A stretch of 64,000 nucleotides of DNA from Poseidonocella sp. HB161398 (GCF_005870025.1 NZ_VATA01000011.1:62001-126000); one strand, 5' to 3'. Numbered from the stretch's first letter, positions 1 through 8,917 are shown. Numbers and translations: made by a program. Notes: generated by a model from the letters alone, not told the origin.

Positions 1-852
1 GACCTGGCCGGCATTGCGGAACTTGGTGCGGGCGCAGAGCGTGCCCGCGGCCTCCGGATCGGCATCGGGGAAGACCAGCACCGGGGCATGGCCGCCGAGC
101 TCCATCGAGACCTTCTTCAGGTGGCGCCCCGCGAGTTCCGAGATCAGCCGCCCGACCGGGACGGAGCCGGTCAGCGAGACCTTGCGGATCACCGGGGAGG
201 CGACGAGATGGGCGGAGATCTCCGCCGGATCGCCGGTCACGACGTTCAGCACGCCTGCCGGAAGCCCCGCGGCGGCGGCGCAGTCGGCGATGCGGAACAT
301 GGCCGAGGGCGCCTCCTCCGAGGGCTTGATCACCACCGGGCAGCCCGCCGCCAGCGCCGCGGCCACCTTGCGCGCAGGCAGGAGCGCCGGGAAGTTCCAG
401 GCGGTGAAGGCGGCGACCGGGCCCACGGGCTCGTAGCGGACATCGAGGCGCAGCCCCGGCTCGCGGCCGGGCAGGCTGTGGCCCCAGATGCGCCGCGCCT
501 CGTCGGCCATCCAGTCGAACTGGTCGCAGGCGGCCTGCCACTCGCCCTTCGCCTCGGCCAGCGGCTTGCCGGTCTCGGCGCTCATCTCGGTCGCCGCCTC
601 CCCGGCGCAGGCCGCCATGGCGGCGGCGGTGGCGCGCAGGATGCGCGAGCGCTCCCAGCCGGAGGTTTCGCGCCATGGGGCCGCGGCGGCCGCGACGGCG
701 GCCAGCGCGCGGTCCAGATCCGCCGGACCGGCGCGGGCGATGCGGCCGAGCCGGTCCTCGGTGGCCGGGTCGATCACGTCCAGCGCGGGCCCCGCGGCCA
801 CGGGCTGCCATGCGCCGCCGATGAAGAGGCCGAAACGGTCGTAATGGGTCAT
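1..852 (-). CDS. Aldehyde dehydrogenase, 3' end beyond the window
   Basis: NAD(P)-dependent aldehyde dehydrogenase that would oxidise an aldehyde intermediate to the acid in the cytoplasm. About 284 N-terminal residues of a usual ~480 are present; the catalytic cysteine region lies outside the window. Visible motifs are the substrate/cofactor motif FTAWNFPA, a glycine-rich turn SLTGSVPVGR and the ELGG motif with its catalytic-base glutamate in MELGGHAPVLVF. I chose the ATG at 852 because the protein then begins MTHYDRFGLFIGGAW, typical for the family. It is the last visible gene of the IclR-led operon, just after the TRAP small permease, so its aldehyde probably comes from that pathway. The substrate cannot be read from the sequence. 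Confidence 0.93.
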   Translation of the reverse strand, partial: MTHYDRFGLFIGGAWQPVAAGPALDVIDPATEDRLGRIARAGPADLDRALAAVAAAAAPWRETSGWERSRILRATAAAMAACAGEAATEMSAETGKPLAEAKGEWQAACDQFDWMADEARRIWGHSLPGREPGLRLDVRYEPVGPVAAFTAWNFPALLPARKVAAALAAGCPVVIKPSEEAPSAMFRIADCAAAAGLPAGVLNVVTGDPAEISAHLVASPVIRKVSLTGSVPVGRLISELAGRHLKKVSMELGGHAPVLVFPDADPEAAGTLCARTKFRNAGQV

Positions 853-883
853 GTCCTGTCCTTTCCTGGGGCAGTGCGGCGGA

Positions 884-1426
884 TCACAGATGTTCGGGCA
901 GGGCGCGCTTCGAGAGGCCGCTGTGCTCGTCGCGCCCGGCCAGGCTGTCGCGCAGCTCGCGCAGGGCGCGGGTCAGCCCGGCAAGGCTGTAGACCGCCAT
1001 CACCGCGCCCGCGAAGGGGATCGCGCCGTAGTAGAAGGCCATGTCGATCTGCATGAAGGCGGTGACCTCGCGGCTCATCAGCGTGAAGGCGAGCCCCACC
1101 TTGAGCAGCATGAAGGCGAAGGCGAGCATCAGGAGCTGCACCAGAAGCTCGGCCGGGCGGCCGAAGCCGGGGAAGGCCGCGGTGATGACATCGACGCGGT
1201 AGAGCGCCCCCTCGCGCCAGAGCGCGATCGCCCCCGAGATGGTCAGCCAGACGGTCGCCAGCTCGACGATCTCGTCATAGGCGGCGAAGGGAATGCCGGT
1301 GGTGCGTGCCGCGACGCGCGCCAGCAGCAGCAGGAACAGCACGGCGAGGCAGAGCACGACGCCCCAGCGCGACAGGCGGGCGACCAGGCGGTCGGCGCCG
1401 GAGAGAAGGGATTTGAGCGTTTCCAT
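884..1426 (-). CDS. TRAP transporter small permease (DctQ family)
   Basis: Small membrane subunit (about 180 residues) of a tripartite ATP-independent periplasmic importer, predicted to have four transmembrane helices. Hydrophobic stretches include WGVVLCLAVLFLLLLARVA near the N terminus and MAFYYGAIPFAGAVMAVYS near the C terminus, and a TIPEM-like EIVELATVW segment lies between. The start is set at the ATG at 1426, two bases after the stop of the large permease gene, rather than at a longer reading frame that would overlap it. The gene order binding protein, large permease, small permease is the reverse of the usual Q-then-M arrangement. It works with the adjoining DctM and DctP proteins. 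Confidence 0.93.
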   Translation of the reverse strand: METLKSLLSGADRLVARLSRWGVVLCLAVLFLLLLARVAARTTGIPFAAYDEIVELATVWLTISGAIALWREGALYRVDVITAAFPGFGRPAELLVQLLMLAFAFMLLKVGLAFTLMSREVTAFMQIDMAFYYGAIPFAGAVMAVYSLAGLTRALRELRDSLAGRDEHSGLSKRALPEHL

Positions 1427-1428
1427 GG

Positions 1429-2715
1429 TCAGAACCCGAAGAGTGCGGGGACCCACATGACGAGGCCCGGGATGAAAGTGACGGCAAGCAGCACGACGAC
1501 GAGGCCGACGAGGTAGATCCAGACCTCGCGGATGATCGACAGCAGGTCGATATTGGCCACTTGCGAGACGGTGTAGAGGCAGAGCCCCACCGGCGGGGTG
1601 ATCAGCCCGATCATCAGGTTGAGGACGACGATCACGCCGAAATGCACCGGGTCGACGCCCAGCTGCTGGGTGACGGGCAAGAGCATCGGCATGCAGATCA
1701 CCATGACCGCGATGCCCTCGATGAACATGCCGAGGATCAAGAGGATCGCGTTGATCATCAGGAGCACGGCCCAGGGCTCGTGGCTGACGGAAAGCAGCGC
1801 CTCGACCACCGCATTCGGCACCTGCTGCTGCACCAGCACCCAGGAAAACGGCGCGGCCAGCGCCATGATGAACAGCACCTGCGCCGCCTGCCGGCCCGAG
1901 GTCCAGAGCACGTCGGGCAGGTCCGAGACCTTCAGCTCGCCATAGACGACGATGCCGATGAAGGCGGCATAGGCGGCGGCCAGCACGGCGGCCTCGGTCG
2001 GCGTCACCCAGCCCAGCAGCAGCCCGCCGACGACGAAGAGCGGCATGGCGAGCGCGGGCAGCGCCTCGGCGATGGTCGCCAGGCTCTCGCGCAGGCCCGG
2101 GCGCTCGGCGAGCTTCGGCAGGCCCTTGGCGCGGGCGGTCAGCGCGATCACCGCCATCATCGACAGGCCCATCAGCAGCCCCGGCATGATGCCCGCCAGG
2201 AACAGCGCGCCGACCGAGACATTGGCCAGGCTGCCGTAGATCACGAAGGGGATCGAGGGCGGCACCACCGGGCCGATGGTGGAGGAGGCCGCGGTGATCG
2301 CGGCGGCATAGGCCGGATCGTAGCCCGCGTCCCTCATCGCCTTGACCTCGACCACGCCGAGCCCGGCGCTGTCGGCCACGGCCGAGCCCGACATGCCGGA
2401 GAACAGCATCGAGCCGACCACGTTGACATGGCCGAGCCCGCCGCGGACGCGGCCGACGAAGACCTGCGCGGTGTGGAAGATCCGGTGGGTCATGCCGCCG
2501 GTATTCATCAGGTTCCCCGCCAGGATGAAGAACGGGATGGCCAGCAGCGAGAAGGAGGTCATCCCGGTGTAGAAGCGCTGGATGAAGATCACCAGCAGGT
2601 CGGGCCCGGCGGCCCAGACCATGGTTCCCGCGGCCATGGCGCCAAGCGCCACCGCGATGGGCAGCCCGAAGACGATCAGGGCCACGAGGCTTGACATGAT
2701 GACGAAGACGCTCAT
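1429..2715 (-). CDS. TRAP transporter large permease (DctM family)
   Basis: Large membrane subunit (428 residues) forming the sodium-driven transport channel of a TRAP importer, with about 12 predicted transmembrane helices. Family hallmarks include PFFILAGNLMNTGGMT near residue 60, the segment STIGPVVPPSIPFVIYGSLA around 145-165 and the C-terminal NLMIGLITPPVGLCLY. Length matches the family (about 425-435). It follows the binding-protein gene by 82 bases and is followed two bases later by the small permease, so all three are probably one transcript. The solute is expected to be an organic acid, but that is family knowledge and not visible here. Confidence 0.95.
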   Translation of the reverse strand: MSVFVIMSSLVALIVFGLPIAVALGAMAAGTMVWAAGPDLLVIFIQRFYTGMTSFSLLAIPFFILAGNLMNTGGMTHRIFHTAQVFVGRVRGGLGHVNVVGSMLFSGMSGSAVADSAGLGVVEVKAMRDAGYDPAYAAAITAASSTIGPVVPPSIPFVIYGSLANVSVGALFLAGIMPGLLMGLSMMAVIALTARAKGLPKLAERPGLRESLATIAEALPALAMPLFVVGGLLLGWVTPTEAAVLAAAYAAFIGIVVYGELKVSDLPDVLWTSGRQAAQVLFIMALAAPFSWVLVQQQVPNAVVEALLSVSHEPWAVLLMINAILLILGMFIEGIAVMVICMPMLLPVTQQLGVDPVHFGVIVVLNLMIGLITPPVGLCLYTVSQVANIDLLSIIREVWIYLVGLVVVLLAVTFIPGLVMWVPALFGF

Positions 2716-2797
2716 CGGTCTCGAACTTTCTCTCTGGCCCGCCGGTCCGCCCGGTGCCGCGGCCGGAATGGCCGCGGCAGGGTGGCAGGCAATTGCG

Positions 2798-3817
2798 TCA
2801 GGCGGTGCGGGCGGCCTCGACGAAGCCCATCCACGTGTCCCAGGTCTCCTTGCCGATGCGCTCGCGCATGACGTCCCAGGCGGGCTCCATCATCGCGCGG
2901 AAGGGCGCCGGGTCGGGCCGGGTGATCTGCACCCCGTCATCGTCCATCGCCGAGAGCATCTCCTCCTCGCCGTCCATCGTCGCCTGCTGCGCCCAGGTGC
3001 CGGCCTTGACCGCCTCCTCGGAGATCACCGCCTGCACGTCCGGCGAGAGCCGCTTCCAGGTCGCGGGCGAGCCGACCAGCATGAAGGAGGTGTAGATGTG
3101 CCGCGTGGTGGCGATGTGCTTCTGCACCTCGTAGAACTTGTTGGCGTAATCGACCGAGATCGGGTTGTCCTGGCCGTCGACCACGCCGCTGGACAGCGCG
3201 AGGTAGAGCTCGTCGAAGGCGATGGTCTGGGTGACGGCGCCGAGCGCGTCGAAGGTCGCCTTGATCGACAGTTCCGGCGGCACGCGCAGCTTCAGGCCCT
3301 TGACGTCCTCGGGGGTGTTGACCGGCCGCTTGCTGTTCGACAGCGCGCGGAAGCCGTATTCGAAATTCGCGATCCAGGTCAGCTTGTTGCGGTCGAAGAA
3401 TTCCATCAGCCAGGGCTTGGCCGTGCCGCCCAGCACGCGGTGGGCATGCTCGTAGCCGTCGAACTGGTAGGGGATCTGGATGACGTTGGCGGTGCGGTCC
3501 TGGCTCTCGATATTCGGCGGGTTGAACATCACCAGGTCGAGCGCGCCGAGCTGGGCCTGCTTGACCATGTCGGGCGGCGAGCCGAGCGAGGCATTGGGAA
3601 AGACGTTGATCTCCACCTCGCCACTGGTGCGCTCGGCGATGGCCGCGGCCATCTTCTCCACCGCCTGGTAGGAGGGGTGCGTCGCGCCGAGCTGGTGGCC
3701 GAGCCGCAGGCTGACGCCCGCGCGGGCCCGTCCGGGCCGCAGTCCCATCCCCGAGGCGAGCGCGCCCGCGCCCGCTGCCTGCAGGAGCTTCCGCCGGCTG
3801 ATGATCATTCTGGTCAT
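2798..3817 (-). CDS. TRAP transporter substrate-binding protein (DctP family), Tat-type leader
   Basis: Periplasmic solute receptor of 339 residues that hands an organic acid to the adjoining permeases. It starts with a twin-arginine leader (SRRKLLQAAGAGALASGM, ending near a processing site after residue 33), so it may be exported folded. The DctP fold is recognised from LRLGHQLGATHPSY at the mature N terminus, the conserved arginine of GLKLRVPPE, which in this family contacts the substrate carboxylate, and the segment GVVDGQDNPISVDYANKFYEV. It is the first TRAP gene after the isomerase in the IclR-led operon. Confidence 0.95.
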   Translation of the reverse strand: MTRMIISRRKLLQAAGAGALASGMGLRPGRARAGVSLRLGHQLGATHPSYQAVEKMAAAIAERTSGEVEINVFPNASLGSPPDMVKQAQLGALDLVMFNPPNIESQDRTANVIQIPYQFDGYEHAHRVLGGTAKPWLMEFFDRNKLTWIANFEYGFRALSNSKRPVNTPEDVKGLKLRVPPELSIKATFDALGAVTQTIAFDELYLALSSGVVDGQDNPISVDYANKFYEVQKHIATTRHIYTSFMLVGSPATWKRLSPDVQAVISEEAVKAGTWAQQATMDGEEEMLSAMDDDGVQITRPDPAPFRAMMEPAWDVMRERIGKETWDTWMGFVEAARTA

Positions 3818-3925
3818 GTCTTTCCTCCCTGTTTTCCCCGGGACGCGCAGCTGCGCGCCCCTTGTCTTCCGCGGACCGGCCGGGCGGGCTCCTCAACCCC
3901 TCCCGCCGGTCCCGCGCCGCGCCCG

Positions 3926-4741
3926 TCAGGCCGCGGAAAGTTCCTCTGCCTCCGAGAGCAGCCGGCGGATGTCGCGCAGGCAGTCGTCGAGCACCTGCGC
4001 CGCGCCGCGGCTGTCGGCGGCGAACCAGTGGCTCTCGTGCTCGATCGAGACGGGCCCGCGGTAGCCGCCCGCGATCAGCGCTTGCAGCATCGCTGCCAGG
4101 TCGATCTCGCCCTGGCCGATCGGCACGAAGCGGAAGGTCTCCGGCGTGCCGGTCACGTCCTTGAGATGCATGTGCACGACATGCGGCGCCAGCTTGCGCG
4201 CGGCCTCGGTCACGTCGTCGCCCATCGGTTTCAGGTGCGAGGCGTCGAAATTGATCTTCAGTCCCGGCGCCGCGGCGATGGCGCCGAGCGCGCCCTCCGC
4301 CGTGCCGATCTGGCGCCCGACGATCGGCTCGAGCGCCAGCTCCAGCCCGCGCGCCTCTGCCGCCTCCACGGCCGCCCGCAGCGAATGGTGCAGCGACGGC
4401 AGCGAGGTGTCCTCGCCGGGGATCACATGCACTACGCGGATGCCCAGATCGGGGGCGCGCTCCATCATCGCGGCGGTCCAGGCCAGCGCGGCGTCGCGGC
4501 GGTCGTCGTCCTTCGAGCCGAAATCGCGGTGGTGCAGGCAGAGCGCCGAATAGGGCCCGAGCCGCGCCAGCTCGGCCAGCACATGGCCGGGCGTGCCGAT
4601 GCCCAGATGCGCAGGGCCCCAGGGCAGGATCTCGGCATTCAGCTCGGCCATGTCGTAGCCGTGGCCGCGGATGGTCCGGACCGCCTCCGCCACGGGCAGG
4701 CCGGCCAGGAAGCCGGTATGGAATGAGGTGGGCAGCATCAT
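3926..4741 (-). CDS. Sugar-phosphate isomerase/epimerase-like TIM-barrel protein (AP-endonuclease-2 fold)
   Basis: A 271-residue protein of the xylose-isomerase-like TIM-barrel superfamily, which holds hydroxypyruvate isomerases, tagatose epimerases and inosose isomerases/dehydratases. Metal-binding positions are visible in the strand-end motifs LALEPIVG, INFDASHLKPMG, VVHMHLKD and VSIEHESH, giving the usual Glu-Asp-His-Glu set. Cytoplasmic, no signal peptide. Translation may begin at either of two adjacent ATGs (4741 or 4738). It lies between the GlcG-like gene and the TRAP genes, so it probably rearranges the imported compound or an intermediate made by the thiamine-diphosphate enzyme upstream. 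The precise substrate is unknown. Confidence 0.88.
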   Translation of the reverse strand: MMLPTSFHTGFLAGLPVAEAVRTIRGHGYDMAELNAEILPWGPAHLGIGTPGHVLAELARLGPYSALCLHHRDFGSKDDDRRDAALAWTAAMMERAPDLGIRVVHVIPGEDTSLPSLHHSLRAAVEAAEARGLELALEPIVGRQIGTAEGALGAIAAAPGLKINFDASHLKPMGDDVTEAARKLAPHVVHMHLKDVTGTPETFRFVPIGQGEIDLAAMLQALIAGGYRGPVSIEHESHWFAADSRGAAQVLDDCLRDIRRLLSEAEELSAA

Positions 4742-4799
4742 GGTCCTGTCCTCTCGCTGGTTGCGGCGGGCGCGCCGGGCGCCCGCCCTTGGAGCGGGC

Positions 4800-5243
4800 T
4801 CAGCCGAAGAGCTTCAGCGCCTCGGTGCCGATATCGGTATCGCCGGTCCAGTGGCCGCCCGAGCAGCCGATGGCGCCCGCGACCTGGCCGTCGATCACGA
4901 TCGGCTGGCCGCCGCCGAAGACCACCAGGCGGTGGACGCCCGAGGGCGCGCCGATCCGCAGCGGCTCGTCCGACTGCATGATCTCCTGCCACTTGTGGGT
5001 GGCGATATGCGAGACCGCGGCGGTATAGGCCTTGTCGATGGCGATCTGCGCCGAGGCCGGGTTGGCGGTGTCCATCCGCGCGAAGGCCATCAGGAAGCCG
5101 CCATCATCGACCACCGCGACCGAGACGTTCTTGCCGATCTTCTCGGCATGCTCCATCGCGCGGGCGACCAGTGCCTCGGCCGCGGCCCGGGTGACGACCG
5201 GCTTCGAGCGGGTCAGGCTCATCGGGCTCATGTCCTCGGCCAT
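4800..5243 (-). CDS. GlcG/HbpS family protein (DUF336)
   Basis: A 147-residue protein of the GlcG/HbpS family. Members bind haem or small ligands, or are encoded beside glycolate and other catabolic genes with no proven enzymatic role. Typical features are the alternating helix/sheet fold with VSVAVVDDGGFLMAFARMD, the GAPSGVHRLVVFGGGQPIV loop and the C-terminal GAIGCSGGHWTGDTDI. The start at 5243 is supported by AAGGAG nine bases upstream and lies one base after the stop of the preceding dehydrogenase, implying coupled translation. GlcG-like genes frequently sit in operons for 2-hydroxyacid or aldehyde metabolism, which fits these neighbours, but no reaction can be assigned. Confidence 0.9.
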   Translation of the reverse strand: MAEDMSPMSLTRSKPVVTRAAAEALVARAMEHAEKIGKNVSVAVVDDGGFLMAFARMDTANPASAQIAIDKAYTAAVSHIATHKWQEIMQSDEPLRIGAPSGVHRLVVFGGGQPIVIDGQVAGAIGCSGGHWTGDTDIGTEALKLFG

Positions 5244-5244
5244 C

Positions 5245-6138
5245 TCAGGCGCTCCTTTTCGCGAGTTCGGGCCCGGGCGCGTAGGTATCGGCGGAATAGT
5301 CGATCCGCTCCTGCATCGCGGCCTTCATGATCTGGCTGGAAAGCGCGGTCAGCGGCAGCTCGATGCCCTTGTCGCGGGCGACCAGAACCGAGTTGAAGAG
5401 GTCCTTGTCGAACATGCGGAACAGATCCTCGGTCCCGGCCAGCGGGTGGGTGTGCAGCAGCCGGTCGTAATTGCCCCACATCTGCGCGACCCAGCTGTCG
5501 GCGGTGGTGTCGGTGGCGAATTTCGCCAGGGTCTGCTCGTCGAGGCCGAGCGAGCGGGCCAGCCGCATCGACTCGATCGCCGCCATCCAGTTGCCGAAGG
5601 TCATCATCTGGATCGACAGCTTCGCCCCGGCGCCCGCGCCGCGCGGCCCCATGTGCTGGGTGATGCGCGAGATCGCGTCGAAATAGTCGCGGTTGGCCTC
5701 GATATCCGCCGGGTCGCCGCCGCACATGATGGCCAGGTCGCCCTCGCGCGCCCTCAGGTCGCCGCCCGAGACCTGCGCGTCGACCAGCTTCAGCCCGCGC
5801 TTGTCGGTCTCCTCGCCGAGGGCCAGGATGGTCTCCGGCAGGACGGTCGAATGGACGATCAGCGTCGTGCCGGGGCGGCAGACATCGAGAAGCCCGCCCT
5901 CGGAGCGGAAGAGCCCGTTGAGCTGCTTGTCGTTGACGACCGCGACGCCGATCCGGGTGCATTCCGCGGCGAGCTGCTCGTTCGTCTCGGCAAAGCGCGC
6001 GCCTGCCGCGAGGCATTCCGCCGCCTGGTCCCGGCGCAGGTCGCGCACCAGGACGTCGAGCCCCTCGCGCCGCATCGACAGCACCATCGGCGTCCCGATA
6101 TTCCCGACGCCCACATAGCCTATGGTCGTGCCTGTCAT
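5245..6138 (-). CDS. NAD(P)-dependent dehydrogenase of the 3-hydroxyisobutyrate/tartronate-semialdehyde reductase family
   Basis: Beta-hydroxyacid dehydrogenase of 297 residues. The N-terminal Rossmann motif is IGYVGVGNIGTPM (GxGxxG), followed by an arginine-containing VRDLRRDQAA segment. The substrate-binding DAQVSGGDLRAREGDL corresponds to the family DAPVSGG motif, and the catalytic lysine is expected in GAGAKLSIQMM. The frame stays open 123 bases upstream, but I chose the ATG at 6138 because GGAGGAAAGACCA precedes it and the protein then begins directly at the nucleotide fold. It sits between the thiamine-diphosphate enzyme and the GlcG-like gene. In tartronate-semialdehyde pathways a carboligase, isomerase and such a reductase occur together, so an analogous route is possible. 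Confidence 0.92.
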   Translation of the reverse strand: MTGTTIGYVGVGNIGTPMVLSMRREGLDVLVRDLRRDQAAECLAAGARFAETNEQLAAECTRIGVAVVNDKQLNGLFRSEGGLLDVCRPGTTLIVHSTVLPETILALGEETDKRGLKLVDAQVSGGDLRAREGDLAIMCGGDPADIEANRDYFDAISRITQHMGPRGAGAGAKLSIQMMTFGNWMAAIESMRLARSLGLDEQTLAKFATDTTADSWVAQMWGNYDRLLHTHPLAGTEDLFRMFDKDLFNSVLVARDKGIELPLTALSSQIMKAAMQERIDYSADTYAPGPELAKRSA

Positions 6139-6200
6139 TGGTCTTTCCTCCAAGTGTCGCGGTGCCTCCCCGGCCCGCCGTGTTCCTGATCCGATGCGCG

Positions 6201-8105
6201 TCAGAGCGACTGGCGCATCCAGCGGCCCTGGACGTCCTCGACCCAGTTGCCGACATTCCACGATCCCCAGCTGCCCATGCCGCCGCGGGGGTCCTCGCCC
6301 GAATAGACCGGGACATGCAGGACGCTGAGCCCGTCATGGGCATGGCCTTCGGCCAGCGCGGCCCGCAGGTCCTCCGCCGTGCCCGCGACGCGGCGGGCGA
6401 AGACGCCGGCCACCGATCCGGCCATGGCCGCGTAATCCACCGGCACGCCGTCATTGGTGCGGAAATCGGTGCCGTACTGCGCCATCTGCAGGCTGCTGAT
6501 AGCCGCCATCCGGCGGTTGTCGAAGATCGCCACCATGCCCTTCAGCCCGTGCTCGACCGCGTCGATCAGCACCTGCGGGTTCATCATGAAGGACCCGTCG
6601 CCGGTGAAGGCGATGACGTAGTCCGGGCGGTCCGCCAGCGCCGAGGCGAGGATGCCCGAAGAGGCGAAGCCCATGTAGCTGGCCCCGGTCTCGGTATAGG
6701 TCTGGCCGGAGCGGTCGTCGGCGACGATCTGGAAGCCGTTGGCCTGCACGTCGCCCGCATCGAAGTACTTCACCGCGCCGTGTTCGCGGGCGAAGGCGTC
6801 GACGATGCCGATGGCGGCGGGCTGGGCCAGCACCTCGGTGCCCCAGACCGCGTCGCGGACCGGCGGCAGGGTCAGCCGCTCGGCGCGGAACCCGGCCCAG
6901 GCGCGCTTCTTCGCGGCACAGGCGGCCAGCCAGTCCGCCTTGCCCGGCGCGGCCTCGCAGCTTTCCAGCGCCGCGGCCAGCCGCTTCGCCACTGCGCCCA
7001 GATCGCCCAGCAGCGACAGCGTGCGGTTGTAGTGCAGCGCATCCGCCCAGTCGGCATTGAGGTTCACCACATGGCGCACCTTGGGATAGCCGGTGCCCGA
7101 GCAATCCGCCTGGCAGACCGCGCGGGAACCCGCGACGATCAGCAGCTCGGCCTCCTCCATCGCGAAATTGCCGCTGAGCGAGCCCTTCGAGCCGCCGACA
7201 TGCATGTTCTGCGGATCGGCATCGGCCATCACGCCCGTGGAGCCGGGCGAGAGCACCACCGCCGCGCCCGCTGCGCGGGCCAGGGCCCGGATCTCGGTGT
7301 CGAAGCCGCGCGTGCCGCCCCCGGCCTTGAGGACCACCCGGCCGGTCTGCGCGATCAGCCGCGCCGCCGCCTCGATGCTGTCATTGGTCTCGGGCGACAG
7401 CGGCTCGGCCGCGGGCCGCTCGGGCAGGGCGTCGAGATTGAACAGCGCCCGCGCCGGCTGGGTGTTGATCGGCAGGTGCAGGTAGAAGGGACCGGCCTTG
7501 ACCGGGTCATGCACCCGGCGCGAGCCGCGCCGCATCGCCTCGCGCAGCGCTTCGGGCGTGTGCAGCATGTAGCTCTGCCCCATCAGCGCGCTCATCCTGG
7601 CATAGAGCTCCTGCTCGGGCTTCGGGATCTGCTGCATGTTGTAGCCTTCGCCGAAGGTCGTCTCGTCGCCGTAGATGTGCCAGACGCCCACCCCGTTCGA
7701 GGCCGCTGCCAGCGAGCCCGCCATCGCCTGCAGCGCGCCCGGGCCGATCGAGGTGATCAGCGCCGGCGTCTCGCCGTACTGCCAGGCCAGCGCCGTGGCG
7801 GCATGGGCCATCTCGACCTCGTTGCGGAAGTTGAAGGTCCGCGTCACCCCGGCGCCGTCGTAGATCCGCAGCACCTCGCCCAGATCGGTGGAGCCGTGGC
7901 CGAAGATCGCCAGGTACTTCCGCGTCCCCTGCTTCAGCAGCGCCAGTACCAGCGCCTCGGAGAGCGTCAGTTCCAGCAATTCCGGCAGCAGCCCCCGCGC
8001 GCGGGCCGCGGCGAGCCCCCCGGCCTCGGCAATTGCGCGGGCGCGGGCGGCCATGCCCTGCGGGCCCCTCTGGCGCACGGGCGCCGCGGTGTCTTGAACA
8101 TTCAT
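6201..8105 (-). CDS. Thiamine-diphosphate-dependent enzyme, IolD/acetolactate-synthase-like
   Basis: A 634-residue thiamine-diphosphate enzyme with the three-domain layout of acetolactate synthase. The N-terminal pyrimidine domain has the catalytic-glutamate region FNFRNEVEMAHAATALA and SIGPGAL. A central domain spans about 230-370. The C-terminal cofactor domain carries the GDGSFMMNPQ...DNRR cofactor motif (GDG-x24-N type). Length and the early IFGHGSTDLGEVL segment resemble IolD, the inositol-pathway ring-opening hydrolase, more than Xsc or IlvB. No iolB/C/E genes are nearby, so inositol catabolism is not supported. It may be a carboligase, decarboxylase or C-C hydrolase. Its start overlaps the IclR stop by four bases, so it is coupled to the regulator. 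Confidence 0.85.
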   Translation of the reverse strand: MNVQDTAAPVRQRGPQGMAARARAIAEAGGLAAARARGLLPELLELTLSEALVLALLKQGTRKYLAIFGHGSTDLGEVLRIYDGAGVTRTFNFRNEVEMAHAATALAWQYGETPALITSIGPGALQAMAGSLAAASNGVGVWHIYGDETTFGEGYNMQQIPKPEQELYARMSALMGQSYMLHTPEALREAMRRGSRRVHDPVKAGPFYLHLPINTQPARALFNLDALPERPAAEPLSPETNDSIEAAARLIAQTGRVVLKAGGGTRGFDTEIRALARAAGAAVVLSPGSTGVMADADPQNMHVGGSKGSLSGNFAMEEAELLIVAGSRAVCQADCSGTGYPKVRHVVNLNADWADALHYNRTLSLLGDLGAVAKRLAAALESCEAAPGKADWLAACAAKKRAWAGFRAERLTLPPVRDAVWGTEVLAQPAAIGIVDAFAREHGAVKYFDAGDVQANGFQIVADDRSGQTYTETGASYMGFASSGILASALADRPDYVIAFTGDGSFMMNPQVLIDAVEHGLKGMVAIFDNRRMAAISSLQMAQYGTDFRTNDGVPVDYAAMAGSVAGVFARRVAGTAEDLRAALAEGHAHDGLSVLHVPVYSGEDPRGGMGSWGSWNVGNWVEDVQGRWMRQSL

Positions 8106-8917
8106 GAGCTGGGTACCTCGGACATGTCGAGAGAGGTCAGGGAAAGCTTGCGCCCCGCGGCCATCACCTCGCGCCGGACAAGGCCGAGATGCGCCTCGGT
8201 CGCGCGGTTGATCGGGGTGGAGACGCTGAGCGAGGCGATGATGCGCCCCGCCGGATCGCGCACGGCGGCGCCGGTGCAGACGACATAGAGCTGGAATTCC
8301 TCGCGGTCCTCGGAGAAGCCGCGGGCGCGGTCCTGCTCCAGCTCCGCCAGCAGCGCCTCGGGATCGGTGCAGGTGTTGACGGTGAAGCGCGCCATGCCGT
8401 GCAGCGTGCAGAGGCGGCGGACCTCCTCCTCGGACATGCCCGAGAGCAGCACCTTGCCGGTCGCCGTGGCATGCATCGCCCGCGACTTGCCGATCGAGCC
8501 GCTATCGACCTTCAGCGCGTGGCGCGCCTCGCGCTTGACCAGGGTGATCATCTCGTCGCGGTCGAAGACGGCGAGGTGCACGGCCTCCTCGGTGACGCGG
8601 TTCAGCTCGTCCATCACCGGCTTGGCGCGGCCGGGCAGCTCCGCCTTGACGTTGACCGCCTCGGCCAGCATGACGATCTGCGATCCCAGCATGTAGCGGC
8701 CGCGCGCCGTGCCGGGACGGACATAGTTGCGCGCCATCAGCGTGCGCAGGATGTGGTGGCAGGTGGAGGCGTTCAGCTCCAGATCCTCGCAGATCTGCTG
8801 GAGCGTCACCTCGCCCCGCCGCCGGGCGATGGTCTCGAGCACGCTGAGCGCGCGGTCGACGGACTGGATCGTCCTGTCCGCCTGGGGCGGACTGGCCTCT
8901 GCTTCGATCTGTGTCAT
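8102..8917 (-). CDS. IclR-family transcriptional regulator
   Basis: A 271-residue IclR-type regulator. The N-terminal winged helix is visible in QSVDRALSVLETIARRRGEV...LNASTCHHILRTL (about 18-65). The C-terminal effector-binding domain includes HLAVFDRDEMITLVK, SRAMHATATGKVLLSGMS, and DREEFQLYVVCTGAAVRDPAGRIIASLSVS. It is the first gene of the operon and overlaps the thiamine-diphosphate enzyme gene by an ATGA, so it is probably autoregulated and controls the genes downstream to the TRAP transporter. A palindrome about 75 bases upstream of its start is a plausible operator. Confidence 0.95.
   Translation of the reverse strand: MTQIEAEASPPQADRTIQSVDRALSVLETIARRRGEVTLQQICEDLELNASTCHHILRTLMARNYVRPGTARGRYMLGSQIVMLAEAVNVKAELPGRAKPVMDELNRVTEEAVHLAVFDRDEMITLVKREARHALKVDSGSIGKSRAMHATATGKVLLSGMSEEEVRRLCTLHGMARFTVNTCTDPEALLAELEQDRARGFSEDREEFQLYVVCTGAAVRDPAGRIIASLSVSTPINRATEAHLGLVRREVMAAGRKLSLTSLDMSEVPSS

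Noticed and set aside
6139-6261. Longer start for the hydroxyacid dehydrogenase
   Set aside because: It would place 41 unrelated residues before the Rossmann fold. The ATG at 6138 has a strong ribosome site.
6201-8105. Inositol catabolism (IolD) as a firm assignment
   Set aside because: No iolB, iolC, iolE or iolG-like genes accompany it, so only a family-level call is justified.
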